From NCBI RefSeq assembly GCF_026342035.1, contig NZ_JAPENM010000002.1, positions 248,001 through 312,000 of the forward strand: a stretch of 64,000 nucleotides of DNA. Reading direction: 5' to 3'. Shown in pieces: positions 9,075 to 17,932 of the stretch (positions within the stretch are counted from its first letter, which is position 1; every line of letters starts with the position of its first letter). This DNA comes from Aldersonia sp. NBC_00410 (GTDB lineage Bacteria > Actinomycetota > Actinomycetes > Mycobacteriales > Mycobacteriaceae). The notes below the pieces were generated by a model that was not told the DNA's origin, did not search any database, and was given only the letters and a program-made list of their open reading frames with translations. A program made the position numbers and the translations under genes.

Positions 9075-9686
9075 TCACTGTCCGGTGAGCCGGTAGTCGA
9101 CGAGCCGCCACCCATCGGCGGTGTGGTCGAGTTCGGCGATCGCGACCATCGCCGGTAGCGGGGTGGCTTGGCCGTTGGCGTGCAACACGATCTGCCGAAC
9201 ATCGACCACCTGCGTGGCCTCGGTGGCGGTCTCGGTTGATCGGGGGTCGGTGTCTCGGGTGGTGGCTGCCGCGGTGATGGTGTCGTGGCTGCGTGACCAG
9301 GCCGCCCACTGCGCGGGGAGCAGCGGCGCGTCGAGGGTGACGGTCGCCGCGGCGGCGAGTTGCCCACCGAGATAGGGCAACGCACGCGCGACCGCAGCGG
9401 CCGGGCCGGGATCGGTGGCCGGTTGCCAGGAGAACATCGCCGCAAGGGCCTGCTCGGCGGTGCGGCCGGGGGCGCTGGTGACGTCGGCGAGCGGGTCGGG
9501 CAGCGGAGTGTGCGCGTCGTTTCCCTGCTCGCCGGCAACCATGCTCGCCGCCGGCGGTGCTGGCGTCGGGTTGTCGTTCCCGCACCCCGAGGTGGCCCCG
9601 AGGACGAGCACCGCCAGCGTGGCGGCTGCCAGGGTGGCGAGTCCTCGCGCGCGCGGGCGCGGGCGGGCGCGAATGGTTGTGGTCAT
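9075..9686 (-). CDS. Lipoprotein with NTF2-like extracytoplasmic region, transfer operon
   Basis: A 203-residue lipoprotein. A basic n-region (TIRARPRPRARG), a hydrophobic stretch and a lipobox ending GATSGC place it on the outer face of the membrane. The mature part ends with ...AIAELDHTADGWRLVDYRLTGQ, the alternating-strand ending typical of small NTF2-like domains such as VirB8/TcpC-type transfer proteins (inference). The ATG at 9686 overlaps the stop of the wall-hydrolase gene (ATGA), indicating translational coupling. A longer upstream start is open but would encode Arg-rich shadow sequence. Confidence 0.75.
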   Translation of the reverse strand: MTTTIRARPRPRARGLATLAAATLAVLVLGATSGCGNDNPTPAPPAASMVAGEQGNDAHTPLPDPLADVTSAPGRTAEQALAAMFSWQPATDPGPAAAVARALPYLGGQLAAAATVTLDAPLLPAQWAAWSRSHDTITAAATTRDTDPRSTETATEATQVVDVRQIVLHANGQATPLPAMVAIAELDHTADGWRLVDYRLTGQ

Positions 9687-11326
9687 TGGTTCACCGCCGC
9701 GTATTTCGGTTCGTTGGCAAGGATGGTGTCGACGTAGGGCCGGGTCTGGTTCACGTAATCGGCTGATCCGCTGGGGAATCCGCCGGCCGACAGGACCGCG
9801 CCCTCGCCGGCGTTGTAGCCGGCCAGATACAGCTCGGCGGCGCCGTTGGGGGCTTTGACCTTCCCGGAGGTGATGGCGGGGTCGATCGCGGCGGCGATTG
9901 CGCACATGTAGCGGCCCTGTGCCATCACTGCGTCGCCGATGTCGAACGGGGAGACCTGTCCGTTGCCGTCGTCGTCGCGGCCGTAGGACGGCCAGGTTTC
10001 GGGCATGAACTGTCCCGGGCCCTGTGCCCCGCTGCCGCTGACCGCTGTGGCGTTGAAGCCGGACTCCTGATGGATCTGCGCGGCGAGCAGTGAGGGTTTG
10101 ATGTGCGGGCAGATCGCGCCGGCTTTGCGCAGCCAGGGCGCGAACTGCGGTGGCACGCTGCCCGGTGCGAGGTCGTCGCCGACCGGGGCGCCGGGGTCGA
10201 GGGTGCAGTCGCTGGTGGCCTGGCCGGGGCTGTAGGTACCCGAACCGCCTTCGGGGGCGTACAGGTGTAGGTCCCCGCCGGGGAAGCCGTGCCCGTTGGT
10301 GGTCACGTGGACGTGGTCGTAGTGGTTGGCGGTGGCCCCGCCGCGGTCCTCCATCTGGTTGCGCTCTCCGTGTGCGGGGATGTATTCCTGGCGCCAGATC
10401 AGGTAGTCGATGCCGAAGGCATCCGCGTTGGACAGCAGGTAGTCCACGACCGCGTTGCCGAGCGCGATTCCTTCACCCGAGGAATAGTCGGGGATCATGA
10501 TGTCGGCGGCGCGCCCGGACGGGTGATCGGGATACGGGTCGGAGGCTCGCCAGCCGCCGATGGTCTGGATCTGCGGGTACTTTGCGTGCACCGCGCGTGC
10601 GATGCGGATCGTGTCGATCTGCCAATGGGTTTCACTGCCGACCGACGCGGGCAATGCCGCGAGCTCCGCCCCCGACGGTGACGGGGCGGGGGTGGCCGGT
10701 GCGGGTGATCCGGGCGCGGGTGGCGGGGGTCCGGTGCCGGGCGCTGGCGCGGTGTCGTAGATCGGTTTCGGGTCCACCGCGTGCCCGCCGCCCAGGCGGG
10801 TGCCGCCCTGCCAGAGTTCGAAATGCAGGTGCGCCCCGGGTGGACCGGGCGGGTCGACGGCCCCGTTGTAGCCGATCCTGGCGATCTGCTGACCGGCGCG
10901 GACCTGGTCACCGGTGTGGACAAGTAGGTCGTTGGCGAATATGTGCCGGTACACGGTGGAGGCGGGTAGTCCACTGAGGTTGTGGTCGAGCACGATCCAG
11001 TCACCGAACCCGGACGCGGGCCCGGACTCGGCGACGACGCCGTCGGTGTAGGCGTAGATCGCGGTGCCCGGGTCACCGGCGAGATCGATGCCCTGATGTG
11101 GTGCGCCGCCGCGCATCCCGAAACCGGAAGTGAACCTCACCAGGGCCGGGTCGACCGGTTTCACCGTCGATCCCGGCGGCAGCAACGGATTTCCCGTGGA
11201 ACTGGGGGCGCCGCTTCCGGGTGTGCAGCCGCTGTCGAGGGCGGCGGGGACCAGGACCAGAAGCACGATCAGCGTCAACCCGACCACCGGGGCGAGGATG
11301 GCCGCGATCAGCTTCGTGGCATTCAC
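9683..11326 (-). CDS. Three-domain cell-wall hydrolase (M23 + M15-like + lytic transglycosylase)
   Basis: A 547-residue exported protein with an N-terminal membrane anchor (residues 5-30). Domain 1 (about 55-190) is an M23/LytM endopeptidase, with zinc ligands H77 and D81 in HQGIDLAGD and HLHFE at 166-170. Domain 2 (about 230-345) has the M15-like metal pattern HPSGRAAD (H268, D275) and HYDHVHV. Domain 3 (about 395-547) is a soluble lytic transglycosylase, with catalytic E421 in QESGFN, GPGQFMP and YNAGEG. Together they could cut both the peptide and glycan parts of peptidoglycan to open a path for the transfer apparatus. All active-site residues appear present. It is encoded between VirB4-side genes and the lipoprotein. 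Confidence 0.9.
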   Translation of the reverse strand: MNATKLIAAILAPVVGLTLIVLLVLVPAALDSGCTPGSGAPSSTGNPLLPPGSTVKPVDPALVRFTSGFGMRGGAPHQGIDLAGDPGTAIYAYTDGVVAESGPASGFGDWIVLDHNLSGLPASTVYRHIFANDLLVHTGDQVRAGQQIARIGYNGAVDPPGPPGAHLHFELWQGGTRLGGGHAVDPKPIYDTAPAPGTGPPPPAPGSPAPATPAPSPSGAELAALPASVGSETHWQIDTIRIARAVHAKYPQIQTIGGWRASDPYPDHPSGRAADIMIPDYSSGEGIALGNAVVDYLLSNADAFGIDYLIWRQEYIPAHGERNQMEDRGGATANHYDHVHVTTNGHGFPGGDLHLYAPEGGSGTYSPGQATSDCTLDPGAPVGDDLAPGSVPPQFAPWLRKAGAICPHIKPSLLAAQIHQESGFNATAVSGSGAQGPGQFMPETWPSYGRDDDGNGQVSPFDIGDAVMAQGRYMCAIAAAIDPAITSGKVKAPNGAAELYLAGYNAGEGAVLSAGGFPSGSADYVNQTRPYVDTILANEPKYAAVNQ

Positions 11327-11330
11327 GACT

Positions 11331-11654
11331 TCACCACGCGCCGTGCGGGATCGGTGGCTTGTCGGTCCGGGTCTGCGGGCCGGCGGTCAGGTCGCGGATC
11401 AGCTCGGCCTGGGTGGCGAGCTGCAGGGTCCGTTCCCGTTCGGCGCGCCCGTCGTCCGCGGCGCGGGTCGGAACCGGTTCGGGGGCCGCGCTCACCCAGG
11501 ATCGCAACGTGTTCGGGCTGACTCCGATCGCTTCGGCGACAAGTTGGATTGCGCGCCACCGGCTCGACACCTGCGGGGACAGCATGCGGACCTTCTCCAC
11601 CGCGGTGACCCGGAGTTCGGGTGACAGGTCGCGGTAACGCCGTGCGGGGATCAC
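11331..11654 (-). CDS. Small HTH protein resembling a transposase OrfA N-terminus
   Basis: A 107-residue protein. Residues 10-52 (LSPELRVTAVEKVR ... SSRWRAIQLVAEAIGVSPNTLRSWV) closely resemble the helix-turn-helix of IS3-type OrfA transposase subunits. There is no OrfB, no inverted repeat and no catalytic domain. The gene is locked into the operon by a GTGA overlap with the VirB4-like gene and a 4-base gap to the hydrolase gene. It therefore looks like a recruited DNA-binding protein rather than an insertion sequence; this is inference. The C-terminal part is a short polar helix. Confidence 0.7.
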   Translation of the reverse strand: MIPARRYRDLSPELRVTAVEKVRMLSPQVSSRWRAIQLVAEAIGVSPNTLRSWVSAAPEPVPTRAADDGRAERERTLQLATQAELIRDLTAGPQTRTDKPPIPHGAW

Positions 11655-13375
11655 AGCGTCACCTGGGCACCGTTGTGGTGGTGCGCCTCATCGACTTCCG
11701 TACCGACCTTGGCGGCACCGCCGCCGGCGATGCCGAAGTCGTCGAAGCGCTTGTTGGTGGCGTGCACCTCCGCGTCGCGTTCTGCGGGGGTGAGCAGCAC
11801 TTGCACCGGAATGCCCGGGCGTCCGCCTTCGCCGTATTTGATGAGGAACTTCCCGACTCCGGCGGCGACCCGCTCGGGATCGCCGGCGCGTTTCGGGTCG
11901 TCGATCAGTGGCGGCGGGTCCGACCAGCGGGTGACCATCGCGCGTTCGGTCGCGGTGAACGGGCACAGTTTGTCGAGCCGGTCGATCTCTTTTTCCGGGA
12001 CCGGGCCGATCACCTTGACCCGGGCGCGTTCGAAGAACCCCATTGCCTTGTTCACATCGGCACGGGACTCGACCGCTTCCAGGTCGGCCAGTGAATGCAG
12101 GATCATCCACAGCGCGGTCGCGTCGCGCCGGTTCAGGCGGGTCACGGCGTTGACCCGGTCGGTCATGAACGGCCCCAGGCCCAGGACGTCCCACATTTCG
12201 TCCATGACGGCCTGGAACAGGCGTTGTGGGGCGAGGCCGGCGTCGGTGAGGGCGTGCGCGGCCTCGATCGCGGCGAACCCGTCGGCCCAGCACACCAGCA
12301 TGACCGCGGCCTTGAGTTTCTTGTCACCCTGGGGAATGTGGGAGACGTCGATGCACACCGCGATCGCGTCGATGTCGATCTCGGTGGTGGTGTGGCCGTT
12401 GAAGATTTCGCCGAACCGGCCCCGGATCAGAGCCCGTAGGCTGCGGCGCAGGTTCTTCGTCGCCGTCCGGTAGCCGATCGTGTCGTCTTCGCCCGCGTCG
12501 GCGATCAGTTCGGGGTGGCCCTCGTCGACCAGTGCGAGCATGTCGGACAGCAGTGGCGGCCGCTCGGGGGTGAATCCCTTCTCGGTGTAGAGCAGATGGA
12601 GTCCGGTCGCGATGATGGTCTCCTCGTAGTCCTCGATCCGGCGGCCGCGGATGAGTTCGAGCAGGGCGGAGACGGTTTCGACCTGGCGACCGCGCAGCTC
12701 CTGGCGCATCCGGCGCTGCAGGTCACCCGACAGCAGCGGGATGATCGAGCCGAGGACTCCGCCGGCGAGGGGGTTGACCCGTCCGTAGCCGTAGCCGAGG
12801 TCCACGACCTGCCCGCCGAGCGCTTCGACGAGGGCCCGGTAGTCGGGGCGCACGTCGGCCAGGATCAGGTTGGTCACTCCTTGCGCGACGGTGCCGAGGA
12901 CCTGGCGGCGCACGAAGGTGGATTTGCCGAACCCGTTGAGCGCGAGCACGAATCCGACGGGAGCGGTGATGAATCCGTTCGTGAGCCAGTTCAGCAGGTC
13001 CATGCACACCGTGCGCGCATTCGGTGTGCCCAGCCGCGGCCCGATCGGGGTGCCGACCAACGGTGATCCGGCACCCACCGCCCACGGCCACAAGCCGGGA
13101 GCCTGCACCGTGGTGGCGCGGTATTCGGGCACCCGGCCCACGGTGCGGGTCGCGCCGCCACCGCGGCCGCGGTAACCATGTGAGGTGAGCCGCAGCAACT
13201 TCCGCCCCGCCGGTGCCTCGGTGGTGTCGATCGCGGCGCGCTCGGCGGCAGCGGCGTTGCGGCGCCGGTTGTCGTCGATGTGCAGCTTCCACCGCGCCCA
13301 CGCCCCGCGCGGCCCGGGCTGATGTGTCCGGGCGCGGTAGGCCGCGCGTTTCGGATCGTCGAGGACCTTCACCAT
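11651..13375 (-). CDS. VirB4-like conjugation ATPase (motor half)
   Basis: A 574-residue ATPase powering the secretion channel. Walker A is ALNGFGKSTF (about 145-154) and Walker B is AVMDEMWDVLG (about 398); the C-terminal TRWSDPPPLIDD and VHATNKRFDD segments are typical of actinobacterial VirB4-like proteins. The VirB4 N-terminal half appears to be supplied by the preceding SCO6880-type gene, so VirB4 is split in two here. The start is taken at ATG 13375, just after AAGGAG. The frame continues upstream to 13507, but there it overlaps the SCO6880-type gene as Arg/Pro-rich sequence. Confidence 0.85.
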   Translation of the reverse strand: MVKVLDDPKRAAYRARTHQPGPRGAWARWKLHIDDNRRRNAAAAERAAIDTTEAPAGRKLLRLTSHGYRGRGGGATRTVGRVPEYRATTVQAPGLWPWAVGAGSPLVGTPIGPRLGTPNARTVCMDLLNWLTNGFITAPVGFVLALNGFGKSTFVRRQVLGTVAQGVTNLILADVRPDYRALVEALGGQVVDLGYGYGRVNPLAGGVLGSIIPLLSGDLQRRMRQELRGRQVETVSALLELIRGRRIEDYEETIIATGLHLLYTEKGFTPERPPLLSDMLALVDEGHPELIADAGEDDTIGYRTATKNLRRSLRALIRGRFGEIFNGHTTTEIDIDAIAVCIDVSHIPQGDKKLKAAVMLVCWADGFAAIEAAHALTDAGLAPQRLFQAVMDEMWDVLGLGPFMTDRVNAVTRLNRRDATALWMILHSLADLEAVESRADVNKAMGFFERARVKVIGPVPEKEIDRLDKLCPFTATERAMVTRWSDPPPLIDDPKRAGDPERVAAGVGKFLIKYGEGGRPGIPVQVLLTPAERDAEVHATNKRFDDFGIAGGGAAKVGTEVDEAHHHNGAQVTL

Positions 13376-13389
13376 CGGGGATCGGCTCC

Positions 13390-14889
13390 TTATCCGGCCA
13401 GCGAGTTGGGCACCGTGGCGTGGTCGGGCAGGATCACGCCCACGCCGAGGGACGCCGCGAACGCCGCGGCCTGATACCGGTAGGTCCGGCGGATCTTCAA
13501 CCGGCACTGCACCGCGAGGTCGCGGGTGATCGCCTCGACCGCGGGCAGATCCCCGTCGAGGGGTTCGGTGACGGTGATCAGCAGCCCGAACCGGACCAGG
13601 CCGTGCCCGCGGGCCTGCTCCTCGCGGGCGCGGCCCGTGTGCTCCACCTTGATCGACGCCGACGCCGCGGCCAGACCTTTCCCGGACTGCTCGGCCGCCA
13701 GTGCGTCCCTGAAGTCCATGTCGACGATCTTCACCGCGTCACCGGCGGTGTGCGGGCGGTAGAAGAGGGCCACCCGCTTGCGGGGGATCTCGGCGTTGGG
13801 GGCGAGCAGACGCCGCAGCACGCCCTCGTCGACAGCACCGATCGGGGCGGTGTCCATTTCCCACGTCACCGACTGCGCGCCGTCGTGCAGGTAGTGATCG
13901 AAGCGTTCCTCGGCCGCGACCGGACCAGCATCGGACCAGTCCAGCCCATGCGAGTTCCCGGCCAAATCCGCGTGTTCGAGGGCCAACTGCGCTGCCGGGT
14001 CGAAGGATCGGCGCACGAACGCAATCACTTCGGCGGCCGGCATCGGGCGCAACGCCACCCCGGCCGTCTGCATCGCCGCGCACAACCCGGGCAGTCGCCG
14101 CCCGATCTCCACGGCCTGCTCGGCGGGGTCCTTCCGCCGGGCATCGGTGGTCGCGGTGAACGTCACCGCCAGACGGCATTCCAGCCCCACAGTTTCACTG
14201 ACGTGCATTTCCGCGGACTGATACAGCGTTTCACTGGCCAGCTCGGGGGCGTCGGGATGAATCAACCGCCGCACCGCCCCGAGGAGCTTGTTACCCGTCT
14301 CGGGGATCGTGTCGATCACGACGGCGACCTGGGGCACGTCGCTGGTCTGGCCCATCGAGGCCAGCGCGATGCCCCATTCGGCGACCCAGCCGTTGATCAC
14401 CGACTGATCGACCGGTTCGTCACCCGAGGGCCAGGCGCGCAGCACCACGGTGTAGCAATGGGTGGCGGGCATGTGGATCATCCCGAACGTCCAGCCCGCG
14501 ATGTCGGTGCCTTCGTACAGCTTCGTCGGGGCCAGCAGACCCGGCAGACGTGTTTTGCCGCCGGGGATTTCGGAGAACACCCCGGACCGGTAGATGTGTG
14601 ACCCGGATCCGCGGCCGCGGTGCCACTGCACCCGCAGCGAGCTCACCTCGTAGCCGCTGCGGCCCTCACGTGTCCACACCAGCGGTGTCACGATCAACCC
14701 GGAGACGACCAGTACGCCCAGCCCGATCTTCGGGCCCGCGAACATCATCGTCAGCATCGACACCACCACCAGGACACCGCAGGTCAAGGTGGTGGCCCAG
14801 GTCATGCCGAACAGGCCGGCGGAGCGGGGTTTCGTCCACCCCGTGTACAGCAGGCCCTCGTTCTGTGGCGGTGTCGATGTGGCTGTCAT
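13390..14889 (-). CDS. SCO6880-type transfer protein (PrgI/VirB4 N-terminal-like)
   Basis: A 499-residue protein. Two membrane segments lie near residues 26-70 (FGMTWATTLTCGVLVVVSML and IGLGVLVVSGLIVTPLVW); a long cytoplasmic part follows, with no P-loop. This matches the SCO6880 family of actinobacterial conjugative elements, which corresponds to VirB3/PrgI plus the N-terminal domain of VirB4 and always precedes a separate VirB4-like ATPase gene, as it does here (14-base gap). Its ATG overlaps the stop of the VirB6-like gene (ATGA). It probably anchors the ATPase to the membrane channel. Confidence 0.8.
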   Translation of the reverse strand: MTATSTPPQNEGLLYTGWTKPRSAGLFGMTWATTLTCGVLVVVSMLTMMFAGPKIGLGVLVVSGLIVTPLVWTREGRSGYEVSSLRVQWHRGRGSGSHIYRSGVFSEIPGGKTRLPGLLAPTKLYEGTDIAGWTFGMIHMPATHCYTVVLRAWPSGDEPVDQSVINGWVAEWGIALASMGQTSDVPQVAVVIDTIPETGNKLLGAVRRLIHPDAPELASETLYQSAEMHVSETVGLECRLAVTFTATTDARRKDPAEQAVEIGRRLPGLCAAMQTAGVALRPMPAAEVIAFVRRSFDPAAQLALEHADLAGNSHGLDWSDAGPVAAEERFDHYLHDGAQSVTWEMDTAPIGAVDEGVLRRLLAPNAEIPRKRVALFYRPHTAGDAVKIVDMDFRDALAAEQSGKGLAAASASIKVEHTGRAREEQARGHGLVRFGLLITVTEPLDGDLPAVEAITRDLAVQCRLKIRRTYRYQAAAFAASLGVGVILPDHATVPNSLAG

Positions 14890-16394
14890 TGCCGGATCGT
14901 GTGCCTTCCCATGTCGGTGCCGCCCTGGTTGCGCTCGTCGTTTTCACGGCTGGCTCGATCCGCGTTGACCAGTCCCGAACCTGCGGTCCGTGCGGCCGCC
15001 GAGCCGCGGCCCTTGCGGGGTCCGGCTTCCGCGCCGGTCCCGGCGCCGCCGGGGCGGCGGGAGCCGCCCGCCGAGGGTGGTGGCGGGTTCTGCGGTCGCG
15101 GTGCGCTACTCGGGCGTGGCGCTCCCCCGCCGCCTCCGCCGCCTGCGCTCGCGATCGCGGCGGTCGGGCCGCCGCCGGAAAACGCGCCACTCGCCCCGCC
15201 CGCACCCGCGGCTTTGCCTGCGGCGAGCGCTTTTCCGCCGGTCGCGAGTGCGGCACCGGCCATCAGCGCGCCGCCGGTCGCGGCCGCACCGGAACCGCCG
15301 CTACCGGCGGCGGAGACGGCGGGTGAGATGAGGCGCATGAGCGCGGGAAGGATCAAAGCGGTGCAGATCAGCAGCACCATGCCCAGCAGCGCCTGCTGAA
15401 ACGCGGGGCCGGTCGGGTTGCCGTCCGCACCGCCCGGGGTGGCGTCGCCGCTGGTGGCGGACAGGAACGCCACCGCATAGGCGAGTGCCGCAACAGGTTT
15501 GAACAGCAGGAAGGCGATGATCCAGGCGATCAGCTTTTGGTAGGACTGTTTGCCGACCTCCATACCGCCGGCCGAAGCGGCGATCGGTAGTGCGGCGACC
15601 ACCACGATCAGCATCGCCTGGCGCACCACCAGCAGCACCGCCTGCATGAGTGCACCGAGGATGCCGATCACCGCGATCACGAGCATCAACCCCGGGGCGG
15701 CGGTGTTGTAGGAAGTCAGCGACAGCATCGTCGCGACGAGTTTCATCGGGTTCTGACCCGAGGTTTCCATCACGACCCAGGTCGCGAACCCGTCCCCGAC
15801 CTTGGTCAGGGTCGCGATCAGGACCGCGGCCAATGTCGAGGACAGCACCGTGCGGACCAGGCCGCGGTAGGCCTCCTCGGACTCGTCGAGCAGCGCGTGC
15901 CGGCGTGCGTTCGCCAGCCGGAAGGCCACGAAGATGATCGACACCGTCAGCAGGATCAGCTGGATCTGGAACGTGTACTCCGAAATGGCTTGTAGTGCGG
16001 TCATGTTCTGCAGGTCCGGGCTGGGCAGCATGATCCACCACGACATCGACAGCATGATCATCTGTCCCAAGCCCGACATCAGCGACTGCACGATCTTGCC
16101 GAACGAGGAGTCCCACACCTCCCCCGCCACCCCGGTCACCGCGTCCCCCACCGCACCCACCGGATTCCCCGGGTTCTCACACACCGCCGTGACACCGCCG
16201 CCGAGCACCTCACCAATGCCGGGAAAGCCAAAGAAGTTCTCGACTGCGTTGCCGACGGTCTGGCAGACTCCGCCTCCATCGTCGGCGGGCGCGGAAGGTG
16301 CTGGCGGGGGTTCCGGTTCGGCGACCGCGGTCGGGGTCGCACCACACAGGATCGCCAGTGAAAGGAGCAGGGCGAGAATTATTTTCCGGGCCAT
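14886..16394 (-). CDS. VirB6/TrbL-like polytopic channel protein
   Basis: About 502 residues. A signal peptide (MARKIILALLLSLAILCGATPTA cleavage region) is followed by a short extracytoplasmic segment, about six hydrophobic helices between residues 90 and 330, and a long Gly/Ala/Pro-rich tail. This architecture is that of TrbL/VirB6 inner-channel proteins. ATG at 16394 (MARKII) was chosen; ATG 16403 (MDGMARK) is an alternative. The gene overlaps the upstream gene's stop by about 16 bases. The open frame runs on to 17051, but that part is Arg-rich shadow of the neighbouring gene. Confidence 0.8.
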   Translation of the reverse strand: MARKIILALLLSLAILCGATPTAVAEPEPPPAPSAPADDGGGVCQTVGNAVENFFGFPGIGEVLGGGVTAVCENPGNPVGAVGDAVTGVAGEVWDSSFGKIVQSLMSGLGQMIMLSMSWWIMLPSPDLQNMTALQAISEYTFQIQLILLTVSIIFVAFRLANARRHALLDESEEAYRGLVRTVLSSTLAAVLIATLTKVGDGFATWVVMETSGQNPMKLVATMLSLTSYNTAAPGLMLVIAVIGILGALMQAVLLVVRQAMLIVVVAALPIAASAGGMEVGKQSYQKLIAWIIAFLLFKPVAALAYAVAFLSATSGDATPGGADGNPTGPAFQQALLGMVLLICTALILPALMRLISPAVSAAGSGGSGAAATGGALMAGAALATGGKALAAGKAAGAGGASGAFSGGGPTAAIASAGGGGGGGAPRPSSAPRPQNPPPPSAGGSRRPGGAGTGAEAGPRKGRGSAAARTAGSGLVNADRASRENDERNQGGTDMGRHTIRQ

Positions 16395-17257
16395 TCCGTC
16401 CATCCCGTCAGGTTCATCGTGGTGCCGCCGGAGGGAACTCCCGGGATCTGACCTGCTTTGAGTTGCCAGTCCCCGTCGCGCCAGAGCAGGTCGAGCCGGC
16501 CCGTCGTCCATTCGCCGGCTGTGTCGTTGTTGTAGGGGCGGCTGGCGATTTCGATTGCGGCGTAGTCCGGTGCCCAGTACGCGACGCGGTATGCCTCGAT
16601 GCGGTCCAGTGGAATCGGTGGCCAGTCGGTCGTCTTCGCGTACCGATCGAGGCGGGCTTGCCGTTCCGTTGGGTCGTCGAACACAACACGCTGCTCGGTG
16701 ATCGCGATCGCAGCGTCCTTGGTGGCAACCAACCTGGCGATGAGTTGCTGTGCGGCCAGGGCTGCGCCTTGGGGTGTCTGTGCGAATCCGGTGGGGATTT
16801 CGCCGTCGATGGCGGTGGGTCCGTCGCTGGTGGAGAACGGCATCGGGACGGTGTCGACCTGCTGCCACATGACCCCGGCGGGCGGGCTGGTGCAGAACGC
16901 CGTCCCGGCCGTGTCCTGCGCGGTGGCGGGGCAGTGATCCAGTCCTCCGCGCGGCGGGCGCTGCGGCTCGTCTTGTGGCAGGGCAACACCGTTGGGGTTC
17001 GGTGGTGTCTCGACCCGGCGCCCGATCGGGTCGAGATATGGCGTGCCCCAATCGGCCCGGTCGGTCTGCGTGGGCGCCGCGGCCGGTGGCGCGGCGGCGG
17101 CGGGCTCGGTGTTGTCGTGGCGGGTTATCAGGATCGCGATGGTGCCGCCCACGACGACCAGCACGACGATGGCCGCGGAGATGATCAGCGACAGCATCCG
17201 CCGCGTGGCGTGTGCGTCGGGGTCGGTCGTGGTGTCGGTTTCGGGTGGTGTGCTCAC
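16379..17257 (-). CDS. Type II membrane protein with GFxxTPQGAALAA domain (paralogue 1)
   Basis: About 292 residues, starting at GTG 17257, which overlaps the previous stop as GTGA. One membrane segment near residues 22-45 is followed by a Pro/Ala linker and a large extracytoplasmic domain containing PFSTSDGPTAIDGEIPTGFAQTPQGAALAA and ending in alternating strands with WRDGDWQLK. The next-upstream gene encodes a shorter protein with the same block (PFSNTDGP ... GFGHTPQGAALAA) and a matching WSDGDWRL ending, so the two are paralogues. They probably occupy the periplasm-like space as VirB8/TcpC-type components; this is inference from fold pattern and context. Confidence 0.75.
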   Translation of the reverse strand: MSTPPETDTTTDPDAHATRRMLSLIISAAIVVLVVVGGTIAILITRHDNTEPAAAAPPAAAPTQTDRADWGTPYLDPIGRRVETPPNPNGVALPQDEPQRPPRGGLDHCPATAQDTAGTAFCTSPPAGVMWQQVDTVPMPFSTSDGPTAIDGEIPTGFAQTPQGAALAAQQLIARLVATKDAAIAITEQRVVFDDPTERQARLDRYAKTTDWPPIPLDRIEAYRVAYWAPDYAAIEIASRPYNNDTAGEWTTGRLDLLWRDGDWQLKAGQIPGVPSGGTTMNLTGWTEWPGK

Positions 17258-17910
17258 GGTGCCTCCAGTGCGACGAATCGGTCGGACGGGATCGTGTCGA
17301 CCGATCGCACCGCCGCAGCGCTGTCCCCCGCGGGCAGCATCAGCCGCCAGTCCCCGTCCGACCACACCACAGCGACATCAGTTGCGGCCCTCGATGTGTC
17401 GGGGAAGCTTGTGAACACCGTCACCATGGCTCGCTCCGGGGTGTAGTCACCGATCCGGTAGCCGCGGATCGTCGGTGCCTCGGCGGCGACGACCGGGGCG
17501 GTGATGGAGACCTGCATCCGGTTGACCGCGAAGCTGTCTCGCTCCGCTCCGGGTGCGGCGCCGGCGGCGAGGACCGCTGCCCACTGCGCGTCCGGGGCGA
17601 CCCCGATGCGGGTGGACTGCTGGATCGCCGCCAGTGCCGCGCCTTGCGGGGTGTGCCCGAACCCGCCGACCGCGCCACCCGTCGTGCTGGCCGGGCCGTC
17701 GGTGTTCGAGAACGGCAGCGCGATGCCCTGATACGGCTCCCACCGCAACCCGGCCGGTGCCGCGGTGATGTCCGGCGCCGCCGCTTCCACCTGTGTTGCC
17801 GCATCGGTGTTTTGCGTATCACCGGCGTCGCCGCACCCGGCCGCGATCACGGCTGTGGCCGTGATCGCCAGGGCTAGCGCGAGGCGAGGGCGGGTCGATC
17901 GGGCAGCCAT
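17254..17910 (-). CDS. Lipoprotein with GFxxTPQGAALAA domain (paralogue 2)
   Basis: A 218-residue lipoprotein. The signal sequence ends with the lipobox VIAAGC (Cys about 26). The domain that follows shares PFSNTDGP, GFGHTPQGAALAAIQ and VVWSDGDWRLMLP with the protein encoded just downstream. The pair therefore presents one domain type as a membrane-anchored and a lipid-anchored version, possibly forming a hetero-oligomer in the transfer complex (inference). The start at ATG 17910 follows GGAAAGAG. The family name is not certain to me. Confidence 0.75.
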   Translation of the reverse strand: MAARSTRPRLALALAITATAVIAAGCGDAGDTQNTDAATQVEAAAPDITAAPAGLRWEPYQGIALPFSNTDGPASTTGGAVGGFGHTPQGAALAAIQQSTRIGVAPDAQWAAVLAAGAAPGAERDSFAVNRMQVSITAPVVAAEAPTIRGYRIGDYTPERAMVTVFTSFPDTSRAATDVAVVWSDGDWRLMLPAGDSAAAVRSVDTIPSDRFVALEAP

Positions 17911-17932
17911 GTTGGGTGTCTCTTTCCGGGGG

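Noticed and set aside
11331-11654. Insertion sequence in the transfer operon
   Set aside because: Only an OrfA-like HTH is present; no OrfB, inverted repeats or target duplication, and the gene is fused into the operon by overlaps.
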